The notes: generated by a model from the letters alone, not told the origin. A DNA stretch of 64,000 nucleotides from CBDFGE01 sp965247055 (GCA_965247055.1 CBDFGE010000006.1:310001-374000); one strand, 5' to 3'; counted from the first letter of the stretch, positions 27,383 through 36,728 are shown. Program-made: numbers and translations.

Positions 27383-29092
27383 CTAGAAGGCATCCTGCTC
27401 GGCGGCGATCCTCTCCAGGTCAGCCCGCGTGTAGGAGCCCAGGCTCCTGTAGTCGAACTCGGTGTAGTTTCTGATCCACCTCATGGCGATCTTGACCGAC
27501 TTGCGGTACCTCTGCTCGGCCTGGGAGTAGGCCCTCTGGCTCCTCTCATCCCCCTCCATGACCGCAGCCCGCCTGCGGGCCAGGATGTCCTCCAGCTCCT
27601 TGCGGAGGAGCTCTTTGACGTTTGCGAAATCGTGGCCCTGCCCTGTGATGGAGTCCCTGGCTTGGTGCAGGACCCTCTGGGCGACCTGTGCCACGGACAT
27701 GCGGCCGGTCGCCAGGTCCTCCATCAGGGCCGGGTGCACGCCGGGCTTGCCTTCCAGGCTATCTATGCTCTTGGCGCCCCTCCCGTTTAGCCAACCCTCG
27801 ACGTACTCGATGAGCATCCGCGCGTTGCGGCGGGTCCCCTCCATGGTGATGGGGCCTTCGGGGACCTTGATTTCGACGGGGTAGTTGTCGGGAACGTGCA
27901 TCTCGGGACTGGGCTTCCAGCCAGAGCCTATAAGCTCCTTGAAGGGGTCCGCGGCCGTCTTCATGTGGAAGATGTGGGCGACCCATGCCCTGATGAACCC
28001 CTGGTTGGCTTCCCACACTTTGTCGATCCTTATGGCCTCGGCCGCCGCCTTGTTGACCTCGTCGTCGGGGTTGGGTAGGGCAGTAGCCATGCCGCCGATG
28101 GGGGCAGCCCCTCTTTTGAGGCATATGGCCACCAGCCGCCGGAAGATGTTGGCCAAAAAGTCGGTGGTCTTGATGTCCACACCAAAGCGATCGGGCCAAA
28201 CGGACTTGGGGTCCGCCATGATGAACTCGAATATGCTGGCTTTGAGGTCCCAGCGAGCGGCGTTCAATCCCGCGGCATAGGGGCCCAGCTCGTAAAGCAT
28301 CTCCTCCATCTGGTAGACGGCGGGGAGGGACTCGACCAGGTGGACCGCCCTGATAACCGCGCTGTCCGGGAAGCCCAGGTGCTCCACGCTGATGTCGAAG
28401 AAATCCCTCCAGAAACGCGCCTCTTCGGCCGATTCCAGCTTCGGCAGGTAGAAATATACGCCCTGGCCTCGCTCGACCTGGGCCCTTCCTGAGTAGGCGA
28501 GGGTCAGGGCCGTGCCGAGGATGGCGGCGGGTATGGGGGAGCCATCGATGGTTACTTCCGGCTCGTCCAGATGAAGTCCCCGCTCCCGGTGCATGAAGAA
28601 CGGGATCTCCCCCGGCTCTATGCGGTACTCCCTCTCCCTTTCCGGGTTGTAGTAGGTGAGGGTGCGCTCTACGGCCTTGAGCCGGTTGTGGGTTACCGTC
28701 ACGCTGTCGATGAAGCGGTGCCCGGCCGAATCTTCGTCATCGTCCAGGTCGCCCTCTGCCCTTTGCCCCCCGGGCCCGGGATTGAGGGCGTTAATGAACA
28801 TACTGGTGATGGAGGCGGGACCGGAGATCTCGATTCCCGGCCTTTTCAGGTCATCGGGCACAGGAGGTACCTTCCAGTCGCCGGTGTTTATCTGGGAGAC
28901 GGGCAGAAAAGCCGGCAGGGCGCGCTCCTCGAGCGCACGCCGCAACACCTCAGCCCGCTTGGCCAGCAGCTCGCGGACCCTGGGGGTGAAGCGGTCATGC
29001 AGGAGCACCAGATATTCGATGAACTGGGGTGTGAAGAGTTCTGCAGCCCCTTCAACCGGCGCAAAGGTTAGCCTGTCGGTCGCTGCTACCAT
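27383..29092 (-). CDS. aceB: Malate synthase A
   Basis: A 569-residue malate synthase of the A type, condensing glyoxylate and acetyl-CoA to malate. Diagnostic segments are the FTPQFIEYLVLLHDRF N-terminus, ISGPASITSMFINALN, GVYFYLPKLESAEEARFW, the active-site strand IRAVHLVESLPAVYQMEE and NAARWDLKASIFEF. The start is the ATG at 29090-29092 with AGGAGG 8 nt upstream; an in-frame GTG 9 bases earlier overlaps the RBS. Isocitrate lyase lies upstream on the same strand, 174 bases away, completing the glyoxylate bypass. Confidence 0.93.
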   Translation of the reverse strand: MVAATDRLTFAPVEGAAELFTPQFIEYLVLLHDRFTPRVRELLAKRAEVLRRALEERALPAFLPVSQINTGDWKVPPVPDDLKRPGIEISGPASITSMFINALNPGPGGQRAEGDLDDDEDSAGHRFIDSVTVTHNRLKAVERTLTYYNPEREREYRIEPGEIPFFMHRERGLHLDEPEVTIDGSPIPAAILGTALTLAYSGRAQVERGQGVYFYLPKLESAEEARFWRDFFDISVEHLGFPDSAVIRAVHLVESLPAVYQMEEMLYELGPYAAGLNAARWDLKASIFEFIMADPKSVWPDRFGVDIKTTDFLANIFRRLVAICLKRGAAPIGGMATALPNPDDEVNKAAAEAIRIDKVWEANQGFIRAWVAHIFHMKTAADPFKELIGSGWKPSPEMHVPDNYPVEIKVPEGPITMEGTRRNARMLIEYVEGWLNGRGAKSIDSLEGKPGVHPALMEDLATGRMSVAQVAQRVLHQARDSITGQGHDFANVKELLRKELEDILARRRAAVMEGDERSQRAYSQAEQRYRKSVKIAMRWIRNYTEFDYRSLGSYTRADLERIAAEQDAF

Positions 29093-29266
29093 GGGGTACA
29101 CCTCCTTGGGGTCCGGACTGCACCGTGGCTGCTGCGGGACATGACCATGGCAGCCTTAAGTAACGGCGGGTGTGGGGTGGCGAGCCATTCCGCCTCGCCG
29201 TATTTTGCCGAGGAGTGGCGGCCAGGTGGCCGGGCTTGGACTGCGATGGCGCCTGGGAGGATGCTT

Positions 29267-30253
29267 TTACAGGACGCCCTTGGCTTTGAAGTCGCGGGCC
29301 CCGAAGCCCTTGGTAGTGGTGTAGCGCTCCTCCACCATCTCCTTGGGTAGGTACTTCTCCTCCAGTTTCTGGAAGTGCTCGAACCGGCCCATGATATGAT
29401 GGTTCTCCGTGGGGTGGCCGCTTTTGAGCTCCTGGAGCCTGAGCTGGGCCTGCTCCTGGTTCTCGCACAGGTCTTTCATGAAATTCCACTCACCGTACAT
29501 CGCCGCGTGGATGGCCCCCAGCGTGATGAATATGAACTTGTATCCCATCTGGCCAAGCTCTTTGAAGGTGAGGGGATTCTCCACCTGGGTCCACTTGAAC
29601 GAGGAGGAGTAGTTGAACCCAAGTGGCATGCCGGAGTAGCCGTTCTGCATCGCCTCGGCGTAGATTTCGGCGTCACGGCGGTCGGGCGTCGGAAACTCGG
29701 GCCAGACCAGGTCGGCGCCCGCGTCGAAGTACCGCTTCCCCCGCTCGATTGCCTCCTCCATGCTGCCTCCGACGGCGTTGACCGCATCGGTGCGGGCTAT
29801 GATGAAGAAGTCCGGGTCGGACCGGGCGTCGATGGCGGCCTGGATCTTCTTCACCGACTCTTCCATTGGCAGGCAGTACTTCCCGGCCAGGTGCCCGCAC
29901 CGCTTGGGGAACCTCTGGTCCTCTAGGTGAATACCGGCCACTCCCGTCTTCTCGAACTCCTCCACGGTGCGGGTAATGATAAGGGCGTTGCCGTAGCCGT
30001 CGTCTGCGTCGGCTATTACCGGGATGTCAACCACGGTGGCGATCGACTTCGCCCAGCCGGACATCTCCGTCATGGTGGGGAAGCCGAGGTCGGCCCGCGC
30101 CAGATATCCCACCGCGCAGGAGTATCCGCTCATGTACACCCACTTGAGCCCCACGGATTCGGCGATCTTCGCCTCGATGGGCGTGTAGACCCCGCTGGAA
30201 TAGATGTAAGGCTCGGATGCGAGGAGTTTTCGGAACTCTGCGCTTTTACTCAT
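29267..30253 (-). CDS. aceA: Isocitrate lyase (short form)
   Basis: A 328-residue isocitrate lyase/PEP-mutase superfamily enzyme. The signature KRCGH (in FPKRCGHLAGK) and the metal-site strand IPVIADADDGYGNA, with IIARTDAV following, support cleavage of isocitrate to glyoxylate and succinate. Its adjacency to malate synthase supports the same. It is about 100 residues shorter than E. coli AceA, so an alternative 2-methylisocitrate lyase-like role should be kept in mind, although that family's signature is usually KRCGHL as well. ATG at 30251-30253 with AGGAGG. A clear promoter lies at 30293-30321. Confidence 0.85.
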   Translation of the reverse strand: MSKSAEFRKLLASEPYIYSSGVYTPIEAKIAESVGLKWVYMSGYSCAVGYLARADLGFPTMTEMSGWAKSIATVVDIPVIADADDGYGNALIITRTVEEFEKTGVAGIHLEDQRFPKRCGHLAGKYCLPMEESVKKIQAAIDARSDPDFFIIARTDAVNAVGGSMEEAIERGKRYFDAGADLVWPEFPTPDRRDAEIYAEAMQNGYSGMPLGFNYSSSFKWTQVENPLTFKELGQMGYKFIFITLGAIHAAMYGEWNFMKDLCENQEQAQLRLQELKSGHPTENHHIMGRFEHFQKLEEKYLPKEMVEERYTTTKGFGARDFKAKGVL

Positions 30254-30292
30254 ATTTACCTGTCCTCCTGTTTGTTGCGAGGCCCGTCAGAA

Positions 30293-30321
30293 ATGATAGG
30301 CGAATCTAAACGGTGTGTCAA
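30293..30321 (-). promoter_or_regulatory. Sigma-70-type promoter of the glyoxylate-shunt genes
   Basis: On the minus strand TTGACA (30321-30316) and TATCAT (30298-30293) are 17 bases apart, about 40 bases before the aceA start. Confidence 0.8.
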
Positions 30322-30478
30322 TCATATCTGTGGTTAGTCAATAATAATGTCAGGGGTTAACAAATGTTCAGTATATGAAGGAGCTGACGTTGAACCAGAA
30401 GGAACAGGCGTACCGTCGCGCCGGCTGGTGTTAAGATTTTGTTAAAAAGGTCACAATCGTGGTCCGCGACCGGGCGTG

Positions 30479-32218
30479 CTAAACCACCTCGTCCCGCTCC
30501 ATGAGCGCCCTTATCTGCTGCTCCCGTGCCTGGTCCAGGGTCTGGTTCTGGACCTGTTCGAGCACCTCGATCAGGTCTTCGGCGGCCGCTATCCTGGGCA
30601 GGAATACGTAGTCGGCTCCCGATCTGTACATCTCCAGGGCCGAGGGAACGCTCTCAGCCGTGCAGACGATGCTGGCGTTTGGGGCCAGCCCTCTTACCTG
30701 TTTTATCAGCCTGAGGTTGTCGGTGCCCTTCAGGATGCCGTCGGGCACCGTGGAGAGGACCACCCTGGCGTTCTCGATTCCCGCCTCCCGCAGGGTCGCC
30801 ATGTGGCTTATGTCCCCGTAGATACACTTCACGCCCCGTCTGCTCAGCTCCCGGTACACGTCCGGGTTGAAGTCGATCACCGGTACCTCTTTGACGAGGC
30901 CGGAGTTGGTGCTTTGCATCTTCTGGAGCAGGGAGCTGGTCACCCGGAAGAAACCCAGCATGACAATGCCCTTGGCCTCCCCGGCCTCCAGGGCGGGCGC
31001 CACCCCTGCCCTGTCCTGCCCGTCTATTTCCCGCAGGCCGACCCTTTTCATAGCAGGATTGACGAACGTATAGATATGATGGCTGTAGTTCACCAGATAG
31101 GTTGAGAGCGCGGAGGCGAACACCATGGTAACGATGATGACGGCGAAAGTGTCTCCCTGAATATGTCCAGAGGATACGCCTAGGGCTGCGAAGACCAGGG
31201 AGAACTCGCTTATCTGGGACAGGTTCAGGGAAGAGAGGAGACTGACCCGGTTGCCCTGCTTGAGCAGGTAATGGACAGGCATGACGGTTACCAGCCGGGA
31301 GAGGAGGACGAACCCGGTAGCCGCCAGGGCGGTGGCGATCACCATGCCGTCCGGGAGGGGCATGGTCATTCCCAGGGCTACGAAGAACAGGGTGACGAAG
31401 AAATCGCGGATGCTGATGACCCTCTCGATCACCTCCTGGTTGTAGGGGAAGGTGGAGATGGACACCCCCGCCAGCAGCGCCCCCATCGCCCGGGAGAGAC
31501 CGGCCAGGTCCGCCAGGCCGCTGATCACAAAAACCCAGGCGAGGGACGCCAGCAGTACCAGCTCGGGCGTCCTCGCGATATACCGGAACAGGATGGGGAG
31601 GACGTATCTACTGGTGGCGAAGCTGAAGCCCACCAGGGCCGCTCCCTGGACCACCGATAGCAGGAAGTCCAGTACCTGGGGGTCGCGCAGGTTGGGCTGA
31701 AACGCCACGAACAGGATGGCCCACAGGTACTGGAATATAAGGACACCCACGGTGATGCGGCCGGCCAGGGTGTCGAGCTCCTGCTTGTCGTAGAGGAGCT
31801 TGACCACGATCATGGTGCTGCTCAGGGACGTGGCGGCGGCGAGGTAGACTACGTCCAGGCTTCCCCGGGAGAAGGGGAAGCCCGCGATGGCAAGGAGGGT
31901 GAAGAAACCCAGCCCCAACGCCAGGCACACTGGGACCTGCAGGAGGCCGGTGAACATAACAGGCCGGCCTGCCGCTACCAGCTTCTTCACGTCGATCTCC
32001 AGGCCGATGATGAAGAGTAGCAGGATCAGCCCGATCTCCGAGATCGTCTTGATGGCCTCATCGTCGTCGATGACCCCGAATCCGATTTGGGATCCCAGGA
32101 CCACACCGGCGGCGATATAGGCCAGGATAAGGGGCTGCCTGAGCCCACGGGCGACGAAGGCCAGTCCTGTGGCCACGGCGATGGAAAGGCCGATATCTCC
32201 CAGCAGGTCGTGGGGCAT
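30479..32218 (-). CDS. CPA2-family cation:proton antiporter with C-terminal nucleotide-binding domain
   Basis: A 579-residue KefB/RosB-like protein. Residues 1 to about 380 hold roughly twelve hydrophobic segments, including the paired LILLLFIIGLEID and the SRAMGALLAGVSIS and ALGMTMPLPDG segments of CPA2 exchangers. From about 400 a TrkA-N-like Rossmann domain follows, but its glycine loop reads MLGFFRVTSSLL rather than GxGxxG, so nucleotide binding may be weakened. It probably exchanges K+ or Na+ for H+ across the inner membrane. ATG at 32216-32218. The C-terminus is convergent with nothing: a 225-base gap separates it from aceA, read on the same strand. Confidence 0.88.
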   Translation of the reverse strand: MPHDLLGDIGLSIAVATGLAFVARGLRQPLILAYIAAGVVLGSQIGFGVIDDDEAIKTISEIGLILLLFIIGLEIDVKKLVAAGRPVMFTGLLQVPVCLALGLGFFTLLAIAGFPFSRGSLDVVYLAAATSLSSTMIVVKLLYDKQELDTLAGRITVGVLIFQYLWAILFVAFQPNLRDPQVLDFLLSVVQGAALVGFSFATSRYVLPILFRYIARTPELVLLASLAWVFVISGLADLAGLSRAMGALLAGVSISTFPYNQEVIERVISIRDFFVTLFFVALGMTMPLPDGMVIATALAATGFVLLSRLVTVMPVHYLLKQGNRVSLLSSLNLSQISEFSLVFAALGVSSGHIQGDTFAVIIVTMVFASALSTYLVNYSHHIYTFVNPAMKRVGLREIDGQDRAGVAPALEAGEAKGIVMLGFFRVTSSLLQKMQSTNSGLVKEVPVIDFNPDVYRELSRRGVKCIYGDISHMATLREAGIENARVVLSTVPDGILKGTDNLRLIKQVRGLAPNASIVCTAESVPSALEMYRSGADYVFLPRIAAAEDLIEVLEQVQNQTLDQAREQQIRALMERDEVV

Positions 32219-32507
32219 CTCGCGTCCCCTTTTAGCCTGGTCCCTTGGGCGGCCGGACTGGTGCTCAACTGCTATGATACCAGCCTGCTGTGGAGCGTGC
32301 CAGCGAGACTAAGCCGGGAGAGGTACGCCCCCACTCTGAGGCTTCCGGGATACACCCACGGCATCCGGCCTTCGTTGGTCGAAGATGGTCCGGGTACCTG
32401 GGGATGCGGGCTGGCCCTGCGACTCCTCAGATGGTAGTATGGTCGCGCCGGTCAGCCGTGGGCCAGCGGGCCCCGGCACGTCAGGACTGGCTGGCAGAGG
32501 GTCTCAT

Positions 32508-33350
32508 ATGCCGCTCCCCTATGAGTATGGCGACTGGGTGAAGATGGGGCGCCACGTCCAGTTGGGCGATGGCAAGGTGTTCTACGTCCAGATGGGCGCC
32601 GGGTTCCCTGTCATCATGACCGGTGCCTACGGAGGCAACTCCTGGTTTTACTCTCGGGTGGTGGACGCCTTCGCCCGGCAGTACAGCGTCTATGCCGTGG
32701 ACATCCCCGGCTGCGCCCGCTCGGACACGCCGGCGGTGCCCTACGGTCCCGCGGAGTACGCGGATTCGCTGAGGGAGCTGATGGACGGGCTGGGGATCGA
32801 GCGGGCGCATCTGCTGGCCAACCACGGTAGCGCCATCAACGCGGTCCACCTGGCAGCGACCTCGCCGCTCCGGGTGGACAGGCTGGTGATAGAGGGCGCG
32901 CCCCCTTGGAACATCGAGGAGGCCGAGAGGTTCTGGCGGGAGCGATTTGTGGGGAGCTATCTGGACGAAAACGAGCTTCCCAGGCCCTACGACCAGTGGT
33001 CCGGCCACATGTACCCTGGTGTGGAGCCGGCCGAACGTGAGGAGGCCGTCCAGGTAGCCCGCCAGGATGTCGAGGAGCACGGCGGGTGGTGGGTGGCGAC
33101 GATGAAGCAGCTCATTCGGTACGACCTCCACCCTCGGCTGGGGTTGGTCGAGTGCCCCACACTGGTGCTCGCCGGGGAGCACGATTGGATGTCGAAACCG
33201 GAGCTGGGTTACGGGTCGGTGGACAGGCTTGCCAGGGGCATAGGTGACGCTCGTCTGGTGATAATTCCTGGAGCAGAGGGCAGGCCCCACTTCGAGCAGC
33301 CCGACGCGTATGTCAGAGAAGTCCTGGGGTTCCTCCAGGGAACCGCGTAG
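32508..33350 (+). CDS. Alpha/beta-hydrolase-fold protein lacking the usual serine
   Basis: A 280-residue alpha/beta hydrolase. The fold is clear: VIMTGAYGGNSWFYSRVV (oxyanion region), YAVDIPGCARSDTP, LVLAGEHDWMS with the acid, and GRPHFEQPDAY with the catalytic His. At the nucleophile elbow, where G-x-S-x-G is expected, the sequence is LLANHGSAIN, which puts His at the serine position. It may use the neighbouring Ser, act by a serine-independent route, or be a non-hydrolytic member. The ATG at 32508 with CAGAGGGT upstream is preferred over longer in-frame starts. It is divergent from the antiporter gene. Confidence 0.8.
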   Translation: MPLPYEYGDWVKMGRHVQLGDGKVFYVQMGAGFPVIMTGAYGGNSWFYSRVVDAFARQYSVYAVDIPGCARSDTPAVPYGPAEYADSLRELMDGLGIERAHLLANHGSAINAVHLAATSPLRVDRLVIEGAPPWNIEEAERFWRERFVGSYLDENELPRPYDQWSGHMYPGVEPAEREEAVQVARQDVEEHGGWWVATMKQLIRYDLHPRLGLVECPTLVLAGEHDWMSKPELGYGSVDRLARGIGDARLVIIPGAEGRPHFEQPDAYVREVLGFLQGTA

Positions 33351-33371
33351 CCCGCGCCCCGCCGTCGCTTT

Positions 33372-33400
33372 TTGCCGCTGTCCAGACCCTAATGTACAAT
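33372..33400 (+). promoter_or_regulatory. Sigma-70-type promoter of the flavin oxidoreductase gene
   Basis: TTGCCG (33372-33377) and TACAAT (33395-33400) with a 17-base spacer; the start near 33407 lies about 70 bases before the ATG. Confidence 0.7.
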
Positions 33401-33477
33401 ACTATATAGCCTCGGTGGCACACCGGGGCTAGTTAAGACGGGCACTGAAATCTGGAGCCACTCCAGGAGGTAGGACC

Positions 33478-35505
33478 ATGGCCGAGCAGTTCAAACTTCT
33501 GTTCTCACCCCTGAAAATCGGTCCCATGACCATCCGCAACCGGATAGTCTCCCCTGCCCACGGCGTGATCTTCGAGCCGGGGCACGGCGAGATGAACGAC
33601 AGAATAATCAGCTACATGGTGGAGCGGGCAAAGGGTGGCGTGGGGATGATGATCAAGTCCAACTACGTCACTCCCAGTTCCTGGGACAGCAAGGGGAGCT
33701 GGGGCGGGGAGGTACCCGTGACCGGAAACGGGACGTTCAGCAGGTGCAACGACGATTCGCTGATTTCCGAGTTCGCGAGGCTGGCCACGGAGGTCCACCG
33801 CCACGGAGCCAAGATCCTGTCCCAGCTGAACGCCGCTGGCCGCCAGGGTGCCATGGACCCCTCTTACAGGATGCCCCTGTGGGCCCCCTCGGCCCTGCCG
33901 TGCCCGGTGAACCGCCATATACCGAAGGAGATGGAGGTCGAGGACATCCAGGACTACGTGGAGGCCTTCGCCCACGGCGCCAGAAACATGCGGGAGGCGG
34001 GATGGGATGGGGTCGAGCTGTTCTCCGCCCAGGGATACCTTCTGAGCGAGTTCCTCTCTCCTCACGTTAACAGGCGCACCGATGAGTATGGGGGCAGCCT
34101 GGAGAACCGGATGCGCTTCTTGCTGGAGTCCCTGGAGGCAATTCGCAGGGATGTGGGCAGGGATTTCGTGGTGGGCGTGAGGATGAACGGCGACGACTAC
34201 GCCCCCGACGGCGTGACCAGCGAGATGGCCCAGCAGGTCGCGGTGAGGTTGGCCGATTCCGGCCTGGTGGACTACCTCAATGTGAGCGGCATGACCTACC
34301 TTTCCTGGCCGGGATGGATCGCGGACATGACGGCTCCGCCCGGGATGTTTACCCACCTCGCGGAGATTATCAAGAGGTCTGCGCCCCACATGCCTGTGTG
34401 CGTCGTAAGCCGCATCGGGGACCCGGTACAGGCGGAGAAGGTCCTCGCCGACGGCCAGGCCGACATGGTCGGCATGGTTAGGCCCCTCATCTCCGACCCG
34501 GAGCTGCCGAAAAAGGCGCAGCAGGGGGACCTGGAGGGTATCCGCTACTGCACCTTCTGTAACCAGTCTTGTATTCAGAGGCTGATGACGGGACGCGGTG
34601 TGTCCTGTATCCATAATCCTGCCGTGGGACACGAGGCCGAGCTGGGGGTGGGGACCCTTAGACCCGCGTCGACCAGTAAGCGGGTGGTAGTGGTCGGCGG
34701 CGGGCCTGCCGGCATGGCCGCCGCCCGAGTGGCGGCCCAGCGGGGGCACGACGTGACCCTCTACGAGCGGGACACGGTATTGGGCGGTCAGAACAACCTG
34801 ACGGCCAAGATCGAGAGCCGGCGGAATTTCGCTGAGACCACCCGGTGGCAGGAGTACCAGATGTATAAGGCAGGGGTAAAGGTACGGCTCGGGCGCGAGG
34901 CCTCCGCCGATACGGTCCTGGCGGATAACCCCGACGCCGTTGTAATGGCTACGGGCTCCACACCCCTGCGCAGCGGCTACAGCAGCCACCGCCCCGACGT
35001 GATGGCCCTTCCGGGGGTGGGGCAGGAGAACGTGCTGACGGTTTGGGGTGCGCTGAAGGACCCGGAGAGCGTAGGGCCCAACGTGGTGCTGGTCGACGAA
35101 GACCCTCACTTCGCGGGGCTGTACACCGCGGAGTACCTTGCGGACCAGGGGCGCAAAGTGGAAGTCATCTGCCCCGGAGTCCACCCGGGCCGTGACATCC
35201 CCCTCGATTTCGTTACCTCCGTGTACCAGAGGATCCTGCCGAAGGGAATCCAGATCACCCCAAACACGCTGGTCAAGGAGATAAGGGGTAGCGAGGTGGT
35301 CTGCTACAATAAGTACACCCAGGAGGAGAGGCGTATCGGGGGGGTAGATACCGTAGTCATTGCGATGGGCAACAAAGCGGACAATGAACTCTACTTCGCC
35401 CTCAAGGGTAAGACCGGGGAGTTGCATGCCATCGGCGACTGTCTGGCGCCGCGAAACCTGGAGGCCGCCATTTACGACGGCGAGCGGGTTGGGAGGATGC
35501 TGTAG
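33478..35505 (+). CDS. OYE-type FMN/Fe-S/FAD oxidoreductase (2,4-dienoyl-CoA reductase-like)
   Basis: A 675-residue three-part flavoenzyme. Residues 1 to about 345 form an old-yellow-enzyme FMN barrel (GPMTIRNRIVSPAH, HVNRRTDEYGGSLENRMRF). A 4Fe-4S cluster follows at CTFCNQSC near residue 358 with a last Cys in SCIHNP. From about 402 an FAD/NAD-binding half begins with VVVVGGGPAGMAAAR. The same architecture occurs in FadH and trimethylamine/histamine dehydrogenases. The substrate cannot be read, but NAD(P)H-driven reduction of an unsaturated compound or amine oxidation is expected. ATG at 33478 with AGGAGGTAGGACC upstream and a promoter at 33372-33400. Confidence 0.88.
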   Translation: MAEQFKLLFSPLKIGPMTIRNRIVSPAHGVIFEPGHGEMNDRIISYMVERAKGGVGMMIKSNYVTPSSWDSKGSWGGEVPVTGNGTFSRCNDDSLISEFARLATEVHRHGAKILSQLNAAGRQGAMDPSYRMPLWAPSALPCPVNRHIPKEMEVEDIQDYVEAFAHGARNMREAGWDGVELFSAQGYLLSEFLSPHVNRRTDEYGGSLENRMRFLLESLEAIRRDVGRDFVVGVRMNGDDYAPDGVTSEMAQQVAVRLADSGLVDYLNVSGMTYLSWPGWIADMTAPPGMFTHLAEIIKRSAPHMPVCVVSRIGDPVQAEKVLADGQADMVGMVRPLISDPELPKKAQQGDLEGIRYCTFCNQSCIQRLMTGRGVSCIHNPAVGHEAELGVGTLRPASTSKRVVVVGGGPAGMAAARVAAQRGHDVTLYERDTVLGGQNNLTAKIESRRNFAETTRWQEYQMYKAGVKVRLGREASADTVLADNPDAVVMATGSTPLRSGYSSHRPDVMALPGVGQENVLTVWGALKDPESVGPNVVLVDEDPHFAGLYTAEYLADQGRKVEVICPGVHPGRDIPLDFVTSVYQRILPKGIQITPNTLVKEIRGSEVVCYNKYTQEERRIGGVDTVVIAMGNKADNELYFALKGKTGELHAIGDCLAPRNLEAAIYDGERVGRML

Positions 35506-35598
35506 GACTCGATCCGGCATGATAGATCGAAAACGCGGTTGGGGACGTAGACTTGGTTGAGGGCCCGAATAATTTCTACGGAGGATCCTAGGCAGAAA

Positions 35599-36003
35599 AT
35601 GCAGACCAATCCAGCCCAGGCACAACAGCCAGGACAGCTTCAGGTGGCAGGAGAGACGCATATAGGCAACGAGGTCATTGCGTCGATCGTGGGCATGGCT
35701 GCCCGTGATGTAGAGGGTGTCGCCTCGTTGGGGAAGAGCTCAGTCGGCACGGCTATCGGAGGGCGGGTGGGAAGCCGGGAGACAAGGGCACGAGGTGTGG
35801 CCGTCGAGGCCGGGCGCAAGGAGGCGATCCTGGCAATCGAGCTCCGCGTCGTGTACGGCTTCAGCATACCTCAGGTCGTGGAAAAGGTACGTGAGAGCGT
35901 CGCCCAGAGGATACTGGCGTTGTGCGGGCTTGTGGCGAAAGAGATCAGGGTCAATATCGTTGGTATCGAGTTTCCCGATAAGCTGCCGGGCCGACTGGGG
36001 TAG
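35599..36003 (+). CDS. Asp23/Gls24 family envelope stress-response protein
   Basis: A 134-residue Asp23-family protein: a polar N-terminal tail, then GNEVIASIVGMAARDVEGVASL. VEAGRKEAILAIELRVVYGFSIP and VNIVGIEFPD follow, covering the whole conserved domain. In Firmicutes such proteins associate with the membrane under alkaline or cell-wall stress. The ATG at 35599 is taken as start, with GGAGGA about 13 nt upstream; an in-frame TTG at 35557 would add 14 residues. It follows the flavin oxidoreductase by about 90 bases, and a strong hairpin ends the unit. Confidence 0.82.
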   Translation: MQTNPAQAQQPGQLQVAGETHIGNEVIASIVGMAARDVEGVASLGKSSVGTAIGGRVGSRETRARGVAVEAGRKEAILAIELRVVYGFSIPQVVEKVRESVAQRILALCGLVAKEIRVNIVGIEFPDKLPGRLG

Positions 36004-36037
36004 GCACCCAGCGACCGCGCATCGTGGCCCATGTACG

Positions 36038-36068
36038 ACGCCCCTCGGAAGCCTCTTCCAAGGGGCGT
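36038..36068 (+). terminator. Hairpin between the Asp23 gene and tRNA-Asp
   Basis: ACGCCCCT pairs with AGGGGCGT and inside it GGAAG with CTTCC, giving a 13-bp stem with one mismatch and a 3-base loop. It lies 35 bases after the Asp23 stop and downstream of the convergent tRNA gene. No U-tract on either strand. Confidence 0.5.
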
Positions 36069-36191
36069 CACCACGTCTCCTGACGGCCCACGCTAGTAGA
36101 CGGTGGGCATTTCGTCCATTCGTTGGATGAGCTCCTCTATGCGAGTGACGAGCAGAGGCTATGAATGAGGGTCGTCTCGGTGAGCTTAAGG

Positions 36192-36268
36192 TGGCGGACC
36201 CGACCGGATTCGAACCGGCGATCTCGGCCTTGACAGGGCCGCATGTTAGGCCACTACACCACGGGTCC
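36192..36268 (-). tRNA. tRNA-Asp (GTC)
   Basis: A full cloverleaf on the minus strand: acceptor GGACCCG/CGGGTCC, D-arm, anticodon loop CTGTCAA giving GTC, TTCGAAT in the T-arm, discriminator G and an encoded CCA. Confidence 0.95.
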
Positions 36269-36393
36269 GTCGAGGGGTGTGCTCGGTAAAGGCGCGATGG
36301 CCTCTCAGCAAGTAGATTTTACGCCTGGTTGACGGTCAGTGTCAACGAAAGGGCCGCTGCGTGTGGGGCCGACCGCCCCAGCTATTCGAAGCT

Positions 36394-36624
36394 TCAACCC
36401 ACGCCGTGGTAGCCCACGGTCACGGTGTCGCCCTCCAGTATCACTGGGGTAATCCGCTCCCCACCGGTGAGGCGCTCCAGCTCCGGGACCGCCTCGGGGT
36501 GGCGACTGACGTCGATCTCGTGAAACTTGACGCCCTGGTTTCGGTAGTCCTCCTTGGCTGCCGTGGAGTAGGAGCAGTCCGGATGGGTGTAGATGGTGAT
36601 GGTGGCGGTCGTCTCTTGAGCCAA
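36394..36624 (-). CDS. Glutaredoxin-like protein with a CxxS site
   Basis: A 76-residue thioredoxin-fold protein with the glutaredoxin layout: strand ITIYTHPDCSYS, helix, VKFHEIDVSRHPEA, the cis-proline ITPVILEG and a terminal GYHGVG. The active site is CSYS, a monothiol-like CxxS, so it would favour glutathionylation-type or Fe-S-linked chemistry over dithiol disulfide reduction. ATG at 36622-36624; GCGAGGTGAAA upstream serves as RBS. It lies downstream of the copper locus on the same strand but 100 bases from it. Confidence 0.83.
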   Translation of the reverse strand: MAQETTATITIYTHPDCSYSTAAKEDYRNQGVKFHEIDVSRHPEAVPELERLTGGERITPVILEGDTVTVGYHGVG

Positions 36625-36728
36625 CGGGTTTCACCTCGCGGAAGTTTCTGGTGCTGCTACCATTTTAAGACACAGCGAGGCCCTTTTCAACCGGAAGCCG
36701 CAACCACCGGCTCCGAGGGCGAGCGGGC

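Noticed and set aside
30431..30447. Second Pho-box-like repeat (TTAAGA and TTAAAA, 11-base period)
   Set aside because: Read on the plus strand it would drive transcription antisense to the antiporter gene, and no fitting -10 or target gene follows; probably chance in an AT-rich gap.
30479..32218. Potassium efflux system KefB naming for the antiporter
   Set aside because: The nucleotide-binding loop is degenerate and no KefF/KefG-like partner is present, so the specific name is not supported.
33505..35661. 718-codon open frame on the minus strand
   Set aside because: Antisense shadow of the flavin oxidoreductase, whose motifs are unambiguous.
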